Assembly: GCF_001685485.1 (NCBI RefSeq)
Contig: NZ_BDEL01000001.1
Span: 1,237,501-1,301,500 of the forward strand
Direction: 5' to 3'
Source of the DNA: Formosa haliotis
Lineage (GTDB): Bacteria > Bacteroidota > Bacteroidia > Flavobacteriales > Flavobacteriaceae
Length of the DNA stretch: 64,000 nt
Position 1 is the stretch's first letter. Every line of letters starts with the position of its first letter. Under the pieces are notes generated by a model. That model made no database searches. It was not told the origin of the DNA and saw nothing but the letters and a program-made list of their open reading frames with translations. Both the position numbers and the translations under genes were made by a program. Shown one piece after another: positions 1 to 8,097 of the stretch.

Positions 1-340
1 ACACTTTTGTATCTACATTTATAGTTACTCCTGTAAAATCGTAAGTACTATTATTCCCTTCAAAAAGCAATAATACCTTGCTCGTATTTTTAATTATGGT
101 TTCATCGGAAAACAGCCCCTTTTTAACATCTTCTGCAGTTATGGAATATACACCCGGTTTCATCTTTACTTGTACATTGTTCTGCTTTAAAAACGGTTTT
201 AAGGCTTGTAATGAATTTACCATAGTTTGCGCTGTTAATTGAACGCTAGAAACACTAAAAAGTGCTATACTTAGTAATACTGCAAATTTTGAAAATGCCG
301 GAATTTGTTTTGATTTTAATTGAAAATTAAATGTCGTCAT
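1..340 (-). CDS. Secreted beta-helix-like protein, N-terminal part (runs off the window)
   Basis: This gene is read from an ATG at 340 and leaves the window at base 1, so only 113 residues are visible. They begin with a basic, hydrophobic signal peptide ending near LTAQ (about residue 36). The mature start contains MKPGVYSI and LLLFEGNNSTYDFTGVTINV. Such short GNNSTYDF-type rungs are typical of the first coils of right-handed parallel beta-helix proteins, which include polysaccharide lyases and some glycoside hydrolases. The catalytic part is not visible, so no activity can be assigned. An operator-like direct repeat lies 71 bp upstream of the start (412-446), which makes this the first gene of its own unit within the locus. 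The signal peptide and reading frame are clear; the beta-helix assignment is moderate. Confidence 0.75.
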   Translation of the reverse strand, partial: MTTFNFQLKSKQIPAFSKFAVLLSIALFSVSSVQLTAQTMVNSLQALKPFLKQNNVQVKMKPGVYSITAEDVKKGLFSDETIIKNTSKVLLLFEGNNSTYDFTGVTINVDTKV

Positions 341-411
341 GGTTTGATTTTAAGCTTAATTTTATCGTACGCTTTGAGAGATAAAAATAAAGAAGCGCTA
401 GGGAATTCGAT

Positions 412-446
412 ATAAACTATGATTCAATCGTTATAAATTATATCCC
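412..446 (-). promoter_or_regulatory. Operator-like 21-bp direct repeat, site A
   Basis: On the + strand the half-sites are ATAAACTATGATTC at 412 and ATAAATTATATCCC at 433, exactly 21 bp apart. The site lies 71 bp upstream of the partial beta-helix gene starting at 340. It is one of eight such sites in the window. Confidence 0.7.
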
Positions 447-449
447 TAA

Positions 450-494
450 ACAGAAAAGGTGAAGCAAAAGGCTTGAAAAACCGTTACTTCACCT
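450..494 (-). terminator. Probable Rho-independent terminator after GH31
   Basis: The + strand has AGGTGAAG at 457-464 and its exact reverse complement CTTCACCT at 487-494, with further weak pairing (GG/CC) in the loop. Read on the minus strand the hairpin is followed by TTTCTGTTT. It sits 33 bp after the GH31 stop. The stem is only 8 bp and the loop is long, so the call is moderate. Confidence 0.5.
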
Positions 495-527
495 GCACCA
501 AAATAAAAAGAATACTAATTTTAATTC

Positions 528-1763
528 TTATAATTTCAATTGTGTTTCTGCACCATTAAAGCTAATGGTTTGAATTTGTCCACCAATCAATTCAACTTTA
601 AAGTTCATCGGGTTTGCAGAAAAATCTATATAAGAATCCTGTCCTTTTTTTATTTGAAGTGTTTTCTCAGTTTCGCTATAATTTAAGTGAATCTCCGAGT
701 AAGCACCCTTTTCGTAATCGTAGGTTTCGCTATCATCAAAATACAAGGTAAATTGCGCATCTGCTCCAGGATATACTTTTATGGTGATAGGCTCGTTGGT
801 TTCTTGCGTAGCGTACTGCACTTTTGGCCCGAATGGTATAATAGATCCTGCTTTAACAAAAAGTGGTGTTTCATCTAAATCGGCTTTTACAGCATGCTGT
901 TCTCCGCCATTAAGCATTTCATTGGTCCAGAAATTATACCAAGTTCCCTTTGGAAAATACATGTTTTTTTCACGTTGTTTATATTCGGTAACGATGCCAA
1001 CCATAATAGATTCTCCAAATAAAAACTGATCTTTAATTCCCCATGTCTTGTTATCATTTGGATAGTGATAAGCCAACGGACTCATTAATTGCTTACTATT
1101 GGTTGTGATTTGCCAGGCTTGTGAATAAATGTATGGCATCAGTTGGTAACGTAAATCGATAAATTTTCGGGCGGTACGTTCAAAGGCTTCATTATAGCGC
1201 CAAATTTCTGTTTCCGAAACATAGCCATGAATTCTAAAGATTGGACTAAAGGTTCCAAACTGAAACCAACGGGTTAATAGTTCAATAAACTCCGGATTGG
1301 TATATTGATTATCGAATTCTGGATTTATCGATTTTGAATCTCTAAAAAATCCACCAATATCATGCGTCCAGTACGGAACTCCTGCCATGGTAAAATTAAG
1401 TCCCGCCGAAATTTGCTCCTCCAACTGTTCCCAAGACGCTTCTACATCGCCCGACCACGACGTTGCACCATAACGCTGCTGCCCAGCATAAGCTGAACGC
1501 GTTAAATTAAACACACGTTCTTTTGGAAATTCCTCGCGGCGACCATCGTACATGGCTTTGGTTACGAGAAGGGAATACGGATTTTGAACTTCTTCAAAAC
1601 GCCCTACGGCAGTCATTTGTGTTGCATCGTTTACACCTTCGGGTTCTGTCCCATCTAACCAAATAGAACTGACACCTTTATGAAACATGGAGTCGCTTAA
1701 CATACGATAAAATCGTTCGCTTACCCCATCGTCGTAAATGTCGATGTAGTTACTACTCTTTAT
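528..1763 (-). CDS. GH31 alpha-glycosidase, C-terminal part (out of frame with its N-terminal part)
   Basis: This 411-codon segment continues the GH31 enzyme begun at 3157 but lies one frame back. The first ATG in this frame is at 1703, yet homologous sequence (IKSSNYIDIYDDGVSERFYR) extends upstream to the A6 run at 1763, so translation is not expected to begin de novo at 1703. Numbering from that ATG, IWLDGTEPEG holds the expected catalytic nucleophile Asp17. The general acid/base would be Asp86 in WSGDV, and a conserved HDIGGF block follows at 114-119. The remainder is the C-terminal beta-domains, including a DUF5110-like region. Alone this fragment lacks the N-terminal domain and part of the barrel, so it should be active only if the frameshift is bypassed. 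See the entry at 1760-3157 and the slippery site at 1757-1771. Confidence 0.85.
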   Translation of the reverse strand: MKSSNYIDIYDDGVSERFYRMLSDSMFHKGVSSIWLDGTEPEGVNDATQMTAVGRFEEVQNPYSLLVTKAMYDGRREEFPKERVFNLTRSAYAGQQRYGATSWSGDVEASWEQLEEQISAGLNFTMAGVPYWTHDIGGFFRDSKSINPEFDNQYTNPEFIELLTRWFQFGTFSPIFRIHGYVSETEIWRYNEAFERTARKFIDLRYQLMPYIYSQAWQITTNSKQLMSPLAYHYPNDNKTWGIKDQFLFGESIMVGIVTEYKQREKNMYFPKGTWYNFWTNEMLNGGEQHAVKADLDETPLFVKAGSIIPFGPKVQYATQETNEPITIKVYPGADAQFTLYFDDSETYDYEKGAYSEIHLNYSETEKTLQIKKGQDSYIDFSANPMNFKVELIGGQIQTISFNGAETQLKL

Positions 1764-1771
1764 TTTTTAAG
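1757..1771 (-). other. Frameshift site: A6 run directly followed by the TAA stop inside the GH31 gene
   Basis: On the minus strand the reading is CTT AAA AAA TAA, with the six A at 1768-1763 and the stop at 1762-1760. A slip of one base back on AAA AAA, or one additional A in the run, gives CTT AAA AAA ATA AAG AGT and restores a single 876-residue GH31 reading frame. The sequence cannot tell a real single-base deletion from a sequencing error or productive slippage. Confidence 0.85.
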
Positions 1772-3157
1772 ATTGTATTTTTTCTCTAACGCTTCGTTTT
1801 TCACTTCTGGCCAAACAGATACCATGAGTTTTAGGTTTAACGCTTTTAGATCTGAAACCATAGCATCTGGATCTGGATATTTTGCGGGATCCCACTCTGG
1901 CCCTTTCGTGCCTTTTGGCCAATAAAACCAGTCTTGAACAATATTATCAAACGGAATTTGGCGTTCACGCATTTCCCGTGCATTGACTAATAATTCCTCC
2001 TGATTGTGATACCGCTCGCGACATTGCCAAAACCCATAAGCGCTTTTTGCAAATAAAGGTGCGGTTCCCGTTAATTTCTGATATTGAGAAATTACAGCTT
2101 CAGGATTTACCCCCTGAACCATATAATAATCTATCGCCTGACCCTGTGTGCTACTAAACACCGTTTTGTTATAATCTGGCTCGTTGTAATACAAATTTCC
2201 AGGAATTTTAGCACCGGAATTTTGAAATATCACCTGATACGTTTTTCCGGCTTCTAAATGTTTTTTACCAGAATATCTGCGAGGCATCCAAATGGTTGAA
2301 TAATTAATTACAGCATCGCCATCTATACTCACATTAATTTCGCCACGCATGCGACCGCCATGATCACTTAGGGCTAAAAATGTGTATTCTCCTGTTTTCG
2401 TAGGCGTGAATGTGGTTTCACGGATATTTTTTTCTGCCGCATCCGATTTCTTAATATGTGCCGCAACATCTTCTTTTTCACCTTCTACAGCAACCGTAGC
2501 AGAATCAGTTGATTCGGTAACAGTCTTCATGTCTTCAAATATAATTTCATGTTGGGGTGAATTAAAATCGGTTAGACTATAATTATGCCAATAAATACCA
2601 TAACCTTTGGTAGACACCACAAACGGAATAGCGATTTCTTGATTGTATTGTTGCAGTCGGATGGGTACATGTTTCCAATTCATAATACCACTTTGAAACT
2701 GCCCTAAACCATACAACGCTTCGTCACCTGCTACAAAACCTTGAGACACTTTATGCTGATCTCCTTCAGGTTGAATATATGTTAGTTCTTCGGTTTCTGA
2801 CAGTAACTCCCGATTCGCTTTCGTTGAATAGCTTATAATGCCATCGCTAGAAATAGTAACCTCTAAGGAATCTGTGCGCAACGTTAACAGGTCTTCGGAT
2901 TCCTTTAGCTCCCAAGACACATTCTGAGGTTTTAAAACCGTAACATAATCTGGAAGTGCAGAAGATTCGTCGCCTAACTTTATCTTTTTAACGTGAATTA
3001 TGGAAGGGTTTATAACCTCAACTTGAATACGGATACTGTCTTTGTGAATGCTTAGGCCATGCTCATTTTTTTCAAATTGATTTTTGAATTTCGATTGGCA
3101 GCTAACTACTACACTAAGTATAATTAGGCATAAAAGTAATTGAATTGGTTTTGTCAT
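1760..3157 (-). CDS. GH31 alpha-glycosidase (alpha-xylosidase-like), lipoprotein, N-terminal part
   Basis: This is the first 465 residues of a GH31 enzyme, which acts on alpha-linked sugars by a retaining mechanism. A lipobox (SVVVSC, Cys20) marks it as a lipoprotein. The N-terminal beta-domain (about 30-245) is interrupted by a PA14-like module at about 248-335 (GEYTFLALSDHGGRMRG). The same insertion is known in alpha-xylosidases such as Cellvibrio CjXyl31A. The barrel starts near 350 and includes FDNIVQDWFYWP and LMVSVWPEVKN. Translation stops after YNLKK, before the catalytic nucleophile, because of a frameshift, and the missing part follows in another frame at 528-1763. It begins 21 bp after the GH172 gene ends and is last in the unit led by the sulfatase at 6417. 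Family is certain; xylose specificity is an inference from the PA14 insertion. Confidence 0.9.
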   Translation of the reverse strand: MTKPIQLLLCLIILSVVVSCQSKFKNQFEKNEHGLSIHKDSIRIQVEVINPSIIHVKKIKLGDESSALPDYVTVLKPQNVSWELKESEDLLTLRTDSLEVTISSDGIISYSTKANRELLSETEELTYIQPEGDQHKVSQGFVAGDEALYGLGQFQSGIMNWKHVPIRLQQYNQEIAIPFVVSTKGYGIYWHNYSLTDFNSPQHEIIFEDMKTVTESTDSATVAVEGEKEDVAAHIKKSDAAEKNIRETTFTPTKTGEYTFLALSDHGGRMRGEINVSIDGDAVINYSTIWMPRRYSGKKHLEAGKTYQVIFQNSGAKIPGNLYYNEPDYNKTVFSSTQGQAIDYYMVQGVNPEAVISQYQKLTGTAPLFAKSAYGFWQCRERYHNQEELLVNAREMRERQIPFDNIVQDWFYWPKGTKGPEWDPAKYPDPDAMVSDLKALNLKLMVSVWPEVKNEALEKKYNLKK

Positions 3158-3178
3158 TTTTAGCTAGGTTTCGTTAAT

Positions 3179-4828
3179 TTATTGTTTTGGAAATCCTTCT
3201 GGTAAAGGTGGTATGTTTAAAACTTCTTTTTCATTAGCAGATCTGTTAGATGTGGTTTGTTTATCACCGTACCAATACACGCCTACACCATACCCCATAT
3301 CGCAATCGGTGCCGCTCCAAACTTCCATATCTAATTGTAAACTATGTTCAAAAGGCATAACATCTAGCGCTCTACTTCTAGTTTCTGTACTATAACCCTG
3401 TGTGTTTCGCTCTTGGGTCGTTTTTCTGTTTAGCTTATTATAAACATGGCTTTTAGGTTGCGCATGAAAGGGGTGTTCGTAAAAATCGGTACTTACGCCA
3501 CCCCATGAATACGCATAATAATCTTCGGTTCCTGTACCAAAAATGGAAGGAAAATCTTCCCCGTCTACCCAAATGCGTTCATCGCCTTCTCCCCACCATT
3601 TTTTTACTGGATTCATTATGGTAAGCGCATCACCTACATACACGCCACGTCCTTTTAGTGTGACGTAATTCCAATCTGAAAACGGCCGTGTTGGCACCGG
3701 ATATTGTCCTTTCCAAGCAGCATTAAAATACATGCTTTCAGCATCCCATTGCCAGTCTCCTACTGTTGCTTTTAAATCCACTTGAATAGATTCATCTCCC
3801 AAATTAACGACTGATATTTTAACCGACTTCTGGTATGGCATAACCCATCTACACGTCATCGTGCCATCTTCTCTTACCGTTCTATACCAACCTTGGTAGG
3901 GATTTAAACCGATGCCACTTCCGAAAAAATCGCCAATAGGACACCATACGGTTTGTTGGCCATCACATTCAATTTTTAAAACAACGGTCCGAGTAACTTC
4001 TGGATTTTGATAATTATCTAATTTTAAACGCAATTCCCGAATAGCCGCATGGCCTTTTGGTAAGCTTACCGACTTTTCTGTATTGGAATCCAATTGAGCT
4101 GTGAACGACACAACTTCTCCTAAATGTGCTACTTTAGGCTTTAATAAACGTTCCCCAACCTGTTTAACTAGGGGCAGGCTATTTTTAAAATCTGCCTTGG
4201 TAAGTGTTTTAACCGATACCTCATCATTGTAAGCACGATAGGTGAATTGATAAAAGAACGGCATCGCATCCGTGGTAATTTTACAACGCTTCGCAAAAGG
4301 AATAGGATAAAAAGAAACTGCCGAACGCATGGATTGGTGGGCTAAAGGATAAGGAATGGCGCCAGTACCATCTAATAAGCCCAACATATTGCCTTCAAAA
4401 ACAGGCTCGTCGTTACCATCCAAAAAGATTTTAATTTGAATATCGGTATCGGGTTTATCCGATTTTAAAAACGGCATCCAAGTCCGTACGATAGCCCCTG
4501 GTCCCGTATAATCCATCAACACCCAAGATTTTTTACCGTTTTTTTCTTCTATTCTTATAAAATTACGATCCTTATCACTGCTGTTATAATCGTGATTTGT
4601 AAACCACCCTACGGTATCTTTCGGGGTTTTAGAAGCTCTGTTATAGCTACTTTCTTGTTTGAGTCTGAAATTGTGTTTAGGAAATCGAGCAACAGCATCA
4701 CGGTCTACCATATCCTGAAGCAAGGTTTCAACCGTTATTTCAGGAGTCTTTTGTGCAAAACTCATCACCGTAAACAAGACACAAAATACGGATAAGGAAT
4801 ACGATCTTTTTGATAAGGGACTACGCAT
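3179..4828 (-). CDS. GH172 (DUF2961) glycoside hydrolase, secreted
   Basis: This 549-residue protein has a signal peptide (ending VMSFAQ, about residue 26) and the hallmarks of DUF2961, now CAZy family GH172. These are FFGSGIGLN (301-309), WWGEGDERIWVDGE (411-424) and FGTGTEDYY (430-438). Characterised members are alpha-D-fructofuranosidases, arabinofuranosidases and difructose-anhydride-forming enzymes that use two glutamates, and the Glu of GTGTED is the expected candidate for one of them. Length is usual for the family. It lies 11 bp after the sulfatase and 21 bp before GH31, in one apparent operon, so it probably removes a furanose or similar side group from the same polysaccharide. The substrate cannot be read from the sequence. 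Confidence 0.9.
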   Translation of the reverse strand: MRSPLSKRSYSLSVFCVLFTVMSFAQKTPEITVETLLQDMVDRDAVARFPKHNFRLKQESSYNRASKTPKDTVGWFTNHDYNSSDKDRNFIRIEEKNGKKSWVLMDYTGPGAIVRTWMPFLKSDKPDTDIQIKIFLDGNDEPVFEGNMLGLLDGTGAIPYPLAHQSMRSAVSFYPIPFAKRCKITTDAMPFFYQFTYRAYNDEVSVKTLTKADFKNSLPLVKQVGERLLKPKVAHLGEVVSFTAQLDSNTEKSVSLPKGHAAIRELRLKLDNYQNPEVTRTVVLKIECDGQQTVWCPIGDFFGSGIGLNPYQGWYRTVREDGTMTCRWVMPYQKSVKISVVNLGDESIQVDLKATVGDWQWDAESMYFNAAWKGQYPVPTRPFSDWNYVTLKGRGVYVGDALTIMNPVKKWWGEGDERIWVDGEDFPSIFGTGTEDYYAYSWGGVSTDFYEHPFHAQPKSHVYNKLNRKTTQERNTQGYSTETRSRALDVMPFEHSLQLDMEVWSGTDCDMGYGVGVYWYGDKQTTSNRSANEKEVLNIPPLPEGFPKQ

Positions 4829-4839
4829 AAGGTTTCGGT

Positions 4840-6417
4840 TTAGTTTTTCTGAATAGCCTCTTGGTACAAGGTTTCGGTTCGTGTTCTCAAGGTGTTTAAA
4901 ATATCGTTGTACGCCGGATTGTTGGCTAAATTTTGCTGTTCCATCGGATCTTTCTCCATATCGTACAGTTCCTCGATCCTAGGTGTATGCTCGTAATACA
5001 CAAAATATTTCCAACGCTCGGTACGGACCCCATGTGCACGATAGGATTTGTTAGTTTTAATTAATTCCTGATTTATAGCATCGACATTGTCTTGGTAGCG
5101 TTCTTTAAACATAGCCACCAAAAACAAATCTTCCATAAAGACGGCATCTCGCCATTGCGACATATTTTGAGTATGATTTAATACGCCTGTAATATTGTTT
5201 CCTTGCATACTTTTTGGAGGCTCTATGCCTGCTAGCGATACAATGGTTGGCGCCATATCTACCGAAGACACCAAAGCTGGTTCCCGATATTTGCGTTGCG
5301 ATTCGGCTTTGCGTCCGTCGTAAACAATCAATGGTGCTTTAACCGATTCGTCGTACAACAAACATTTATCAAATAATCCGTGAGATCCTTGAAAACGGCC
5401 GTTATCGCTAGTATAAATGATGATGGTATTTTCGAGCATGTCTTTTTCTTTCAGTTTTTCGATCAACTTACCTACTTGATCGTCTACCGAATATCCTTGA
5501 GTTGCAAAACGACGCACCAAACGCTGGTATTGCTCTGGCTTTGCCGATCGCTGACGGTGTAAATACACGCCTCTCGCATTTTCTTTTACAACCTCTGGTA
5601 ACAGTTCGTTATCGCCTGCCACATAATTATCAGGCACCGAAAAGTCCTTGTTTTCAAACTGTTCAAAATGCGGCATATACATATCCTTATTGGCATCGTG
5701 CTTTACGGCATAAAAACTAACCGACAAACAAAACGGTTTATCTTTAGGCTGAGTGTCTATAAATCGTAACATGGCCTCCCCTGTTCGTAAGGTTCGTCCG
5801 GAATTCTCTCTATCTGCTTTATATATTTCTTGTAATGCAGCATCGTTTTCGGGCCAGAACACAAAACCTTTATCATCACGGGTTTCGCTACCGGCAAAGA
5901 AATCGAAAACATCACCTACATTATCCTTGTAGAAATGCGCTTTGGGTGTACTTGGTCTCACTGCCTCTTTAGTTACCGTAAAACCAAACTTACCTATAAA
6001 ACCAGTTCGATACCCAGCCTTTTTCAAGATGGCGGGATAACTTTTATCAAAATCGGCTTGAGACAAGGTATAATCGTCGGGCGCTACAAAACCCACTCGG
6101 TGATTAGAATTGTAACGCCCCGTCATCATAGTTACCCGGCTAGGCATGCAAATGGCTACGGCATAAAAGGCATTATCGAAAGTAACGCCTTCTTGCGCTA
6201 ATTTATCGATATGGGGTGTATTAAATTCTGGTCGTCCGTAACAGCCCATATTATCCCAACGCTGATCGTCGGTCATTAAAAAAATGATATTTGGTTTTTG
6301 GTCTTCCGAAGTCGAAGTAGTCGTTTGTGTTTGCCCACCACTCTGCGCATACCCTAGTATGACCGACAAAAAAAAGAAACTAAAACTTAATGTGTTTTTC
6401 AATTTATAGACTATCAT
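4840..6417 (-). CDS. Type I (S1) formylglycine sulfatase, secreted
   Basis: This 525-residue protein starts with a signal peptide ending near LGYAQ (residue 25). The sulfatase core begins at PNIIFLMTDDQRWD, where Asp50 and Asp51 are metal ligands. Cys90 in CMPSRVTMMTGR is the residue converted to formylglycine by an FGE-type enzyme, which is not encoded here. YTSDNG in the second half supplies further metal ligands. It hydrolyses sulfate esters on a carbohydrate, presumably in the periplasm. It is first in a unit with GH172 and GH31 and has operator-like site B 123 bp upstream. The sulfate position and sugar are unknown. Length and motifs are complete, so the enzyme is expected to be active. 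Confidence 0.95.
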   Translation of the reverse strand: MIVYKLKNTLSFSFFFLSVILGYAQSGGQTQTTTSTSEDQKPNIIFLMTDDQRWDNMGCYGRPEFNTPHIDKLAQEGVTFDNAFYAVAICMPSRVTMMTGRYNSNHRVGFVAPDDYTLSQADFDKSYPAILKKAGYRTGFIGKFGFTVTKEAVRPSTPKAHFYKDNVGDVFDFFAGSETRDDKGFVFWPENDAALQEIYKADRENSGRTLRTGEAMLRFIDTQPKDKPFCLSVSFYAVKHDANKDMYMPHFEQFENKDFSVPDNYVAGDNELLPEVVKENARGVYLHRQRSAKPEQYQRLVRRFATQGYSVDDQVGKLIEKLKEKDMLENTIIIYTSDNGRFQGSHGLFDKCLLYDESVKAPLIVYDGRKAESQRKYREPALVSSVDMAPTIVSLAGIEPPKSMQGNNITGVLNHTQNMSQWRDAVFMEDLFLVAMFKERYQDNVDAINQELIKTNKSYRAHGVRTERWKYFVYYEHTPRIEELYDMEKDPMEQQNLANNPAYNDILNTLRTRTETLYQEAIQKN

Positions 6418-6540
6418 TTTCCGCTGCTGTTTTTACACTCCTATTAGGGCTTTTCAATACCGTACCAGTTTTATTTTTGATGGATTTTAAAAAGCACAGA
6501 AGTCCTAAAACAATACTATAAAATTCTATTCAGGGATTCT

Positions 6541-6575
6541 ATAAATCATGATTCATAAGTTATAAGCTATGATGT
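6541..6575 (-). promoter_or_regulatory. Operator-like 21-bp direct repeat, site B
   Basis: Half-sites ATAAATCATGATTC at 6541 and ATAAGCTATGATGT at 6562 (+ strand) are 21 bp apart. The site lies 123 bp upstream of the sulfatase gene starting at 6417. A short inverted repeat, TAGCCC/GGGCTA (6581-6598), lies next to it and has no U-tract. Confidence 0.75.
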
Positions 6576-6687
6576 ATTACTAGCCCTAGCGCGGGCTATA
6601 GCATAACATAATGTTTAGGAAAAGTAAAGCATTATAGAAAAGTTAGTTTTCAAATTCTTCAATTCGACACAAAACCAATCCTAGTTT

Positions 6688-8064
6688 TTACCACAAAATC
6701 TTGACATCTTTTGGCCACTGCTCAACATCGGTATACGCTTGATTGCCTGTTTTAAAACTGCTATTTTGAAATTTGACATCGCATTTTAATAAGCCCATAT
6801 CAATTTTTTCATTATCAAAATAACTATTAATCACATACGATGGGCCACGAACAATGCGCCACATAGCACCCCAAGTGTTATTTACAATTTTGCATTTATT
6901 TAAAATAACATGTTGTGGCACCCACTTTGGATCTTCAGTATATTCAAATTTATTATAGTAGGATTCGCAAGGAAACCACAGCGCTACACGCTTAAAATTG
7001 GCCATATACAACTTATGAAAAAACAGATAGCCAGCCATATTATTATCTGCCTGTATGCCATTACCTTTGCCTTCTTGCATCACACAACGTTGGCTAAAGA
7101 CATATTTCGCCGATGTATATTTATTCGATTTTCCTTCGGAAGGAAAAGACATATCGCAATCGGATTGTAACACATGGCCCACAAATAAAAAGTAAATATT
7201 ATGATGAAGGCCGCCACGTGTTCCGTTATGTTGAAACACACTATTATCCATTATAATATGGTTTACCCTACTTATACCCACACCATGCGACCCCATGTTT
7301 TTAACGGTCACATTTTGCCACATTAACCGTTCGTGCCTGTTGTTATCGTCGCCGCGTAAATTTAAGCCACTTCCCGTTTCATTGCCCCCTAAAAACGTTA
7401 GGTCTTTAAACACCACATCGGTTAATTTCATCTTAGGCACTTGATTGATAAAATTGCCAGAACCAATATGTTTTATGGTGGTTAAATCGCGACCAGCACC
7501 ACACAGTGTAACCCGACTTTTAATGATTAAATCGCCTGTTTCAAATACGCCCGACTCTAATAGCACGATACCTCCACCAGCATCATGCACCTCGTCAATA
7601 GCCCCCTGAATATCATCTCCAGGATTTAAAGTTAGTACCCGATCTAAATATTGCTTAGGATACTGCGCATGTTTAAAATCAGTTCCCCATTTATCATCCA
7701 TTACTTTTAAAACCTCCTTCTCTATTTTAACCTTAGTTATAATATAATTGGGTCGCGGATTTGGCAATGGCTTCAGTTTTATTGCTAAAAGAGTATCTAA
7801 CGCATCATCAACAAGAACAGGTTTGCTTTCCGGATAATACCCAGCCTTTTCAATTTTAAAGTGTATTGTTTTTGAAAGGTTATCTGTAATTGTCCAAATA
7901 AATTGGCCATCAGACTTCGTCTTCAGTGCTTCGTCATTATAACTTATTTCAACACCATCTAAAGGCGTATTATTTGCATCTGTAACAAGCCCACGCAAAA
8001 CGTTTTGCGCCATGAGTATGGGAGCCATTACTAGAAAACAAAAGGAAGATAGAATGTACTTCAT
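6688..8064 (-). CDS. Secreted right-handed beta-helix protein with N-terminal CarboxypepD-like domain
   Basis: This 458-residue protein has a signal peptide (MAPILMA, cut near residue 19). An Ig-like carboxypeptidase-regulatory-type domain follows at about 20-97 (LRGLVTDANNTPLDGVEISY). A pectate-lyase-type right-handed beta-helix starts near LNPGDDIQGAIDEVHDAGGG (147-166) and runs to the C-terminus. The C-terminal coils (NTWGAMWR, KIDMGLLKCDV, QWPKDVKILW) are closely matched by the second half of the protein at 10223-12283, so the two form a paralogous family. Such folds occur in polysaccharide lyases, GH28-type hydrolases and GH141-like enzymes, but no classical catalytic motif could be recognised. 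It lies 33 bp after the sulfatase at 8098 in the same unit. The function is probably cleavage or binding of the PUL substrate, by inference. Confidence 0.85.
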   Translation of the reverse strand: MKYILSSFCFLVMAPILMAQNVLRGLVTDANNTPLDGVEISYNDEALKTKSDGQFIWTITDNLSKTIHFKIEKAGYYPESKPVLVDDALDTLLAIKLKPLPNPRPNYIITKVKIEKEVLKVMDDKWGTDFKHAQYPKQYLDRVLTLNPGDDIQGAIDEVHDAGGGIVLLESGVFETGDLIIKSRVTLCGAGRDLTTIKHIGSGNFINQVPKMKLTDVVFKDLTFLGGNETGSGLNLRGDDNNRHERLMWQNVTVKNMGSHGVGISRVNHIIMDNSVFQHNGTRGGLHHNIYFLFVGHVLQSDCDMSFPSEGKSNKYTSAKYVFSQRCVMQEGKGNGIQADNNMAGYLFFHKLYMANFKRVALWFPCESYYNKFEYTEDPKWVPQHVILNKCKIVNNTWGAMWRIVRGPSYVINSYFDNEKIDMGLLKCDVKFQNSSFKTGNQAYTDVEQWPKDVKILW

Positions 8065-8097
8065 AAGTAATTCAAACCATTAATTTTTTAAAAAACC

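Noticed and set aside
6581..6598. Inverted repeat TAGCCC/GGGCTA as a terminator
   Set aside because: The stem is only 6 bp and no U-rich tract follows on the minus strand.
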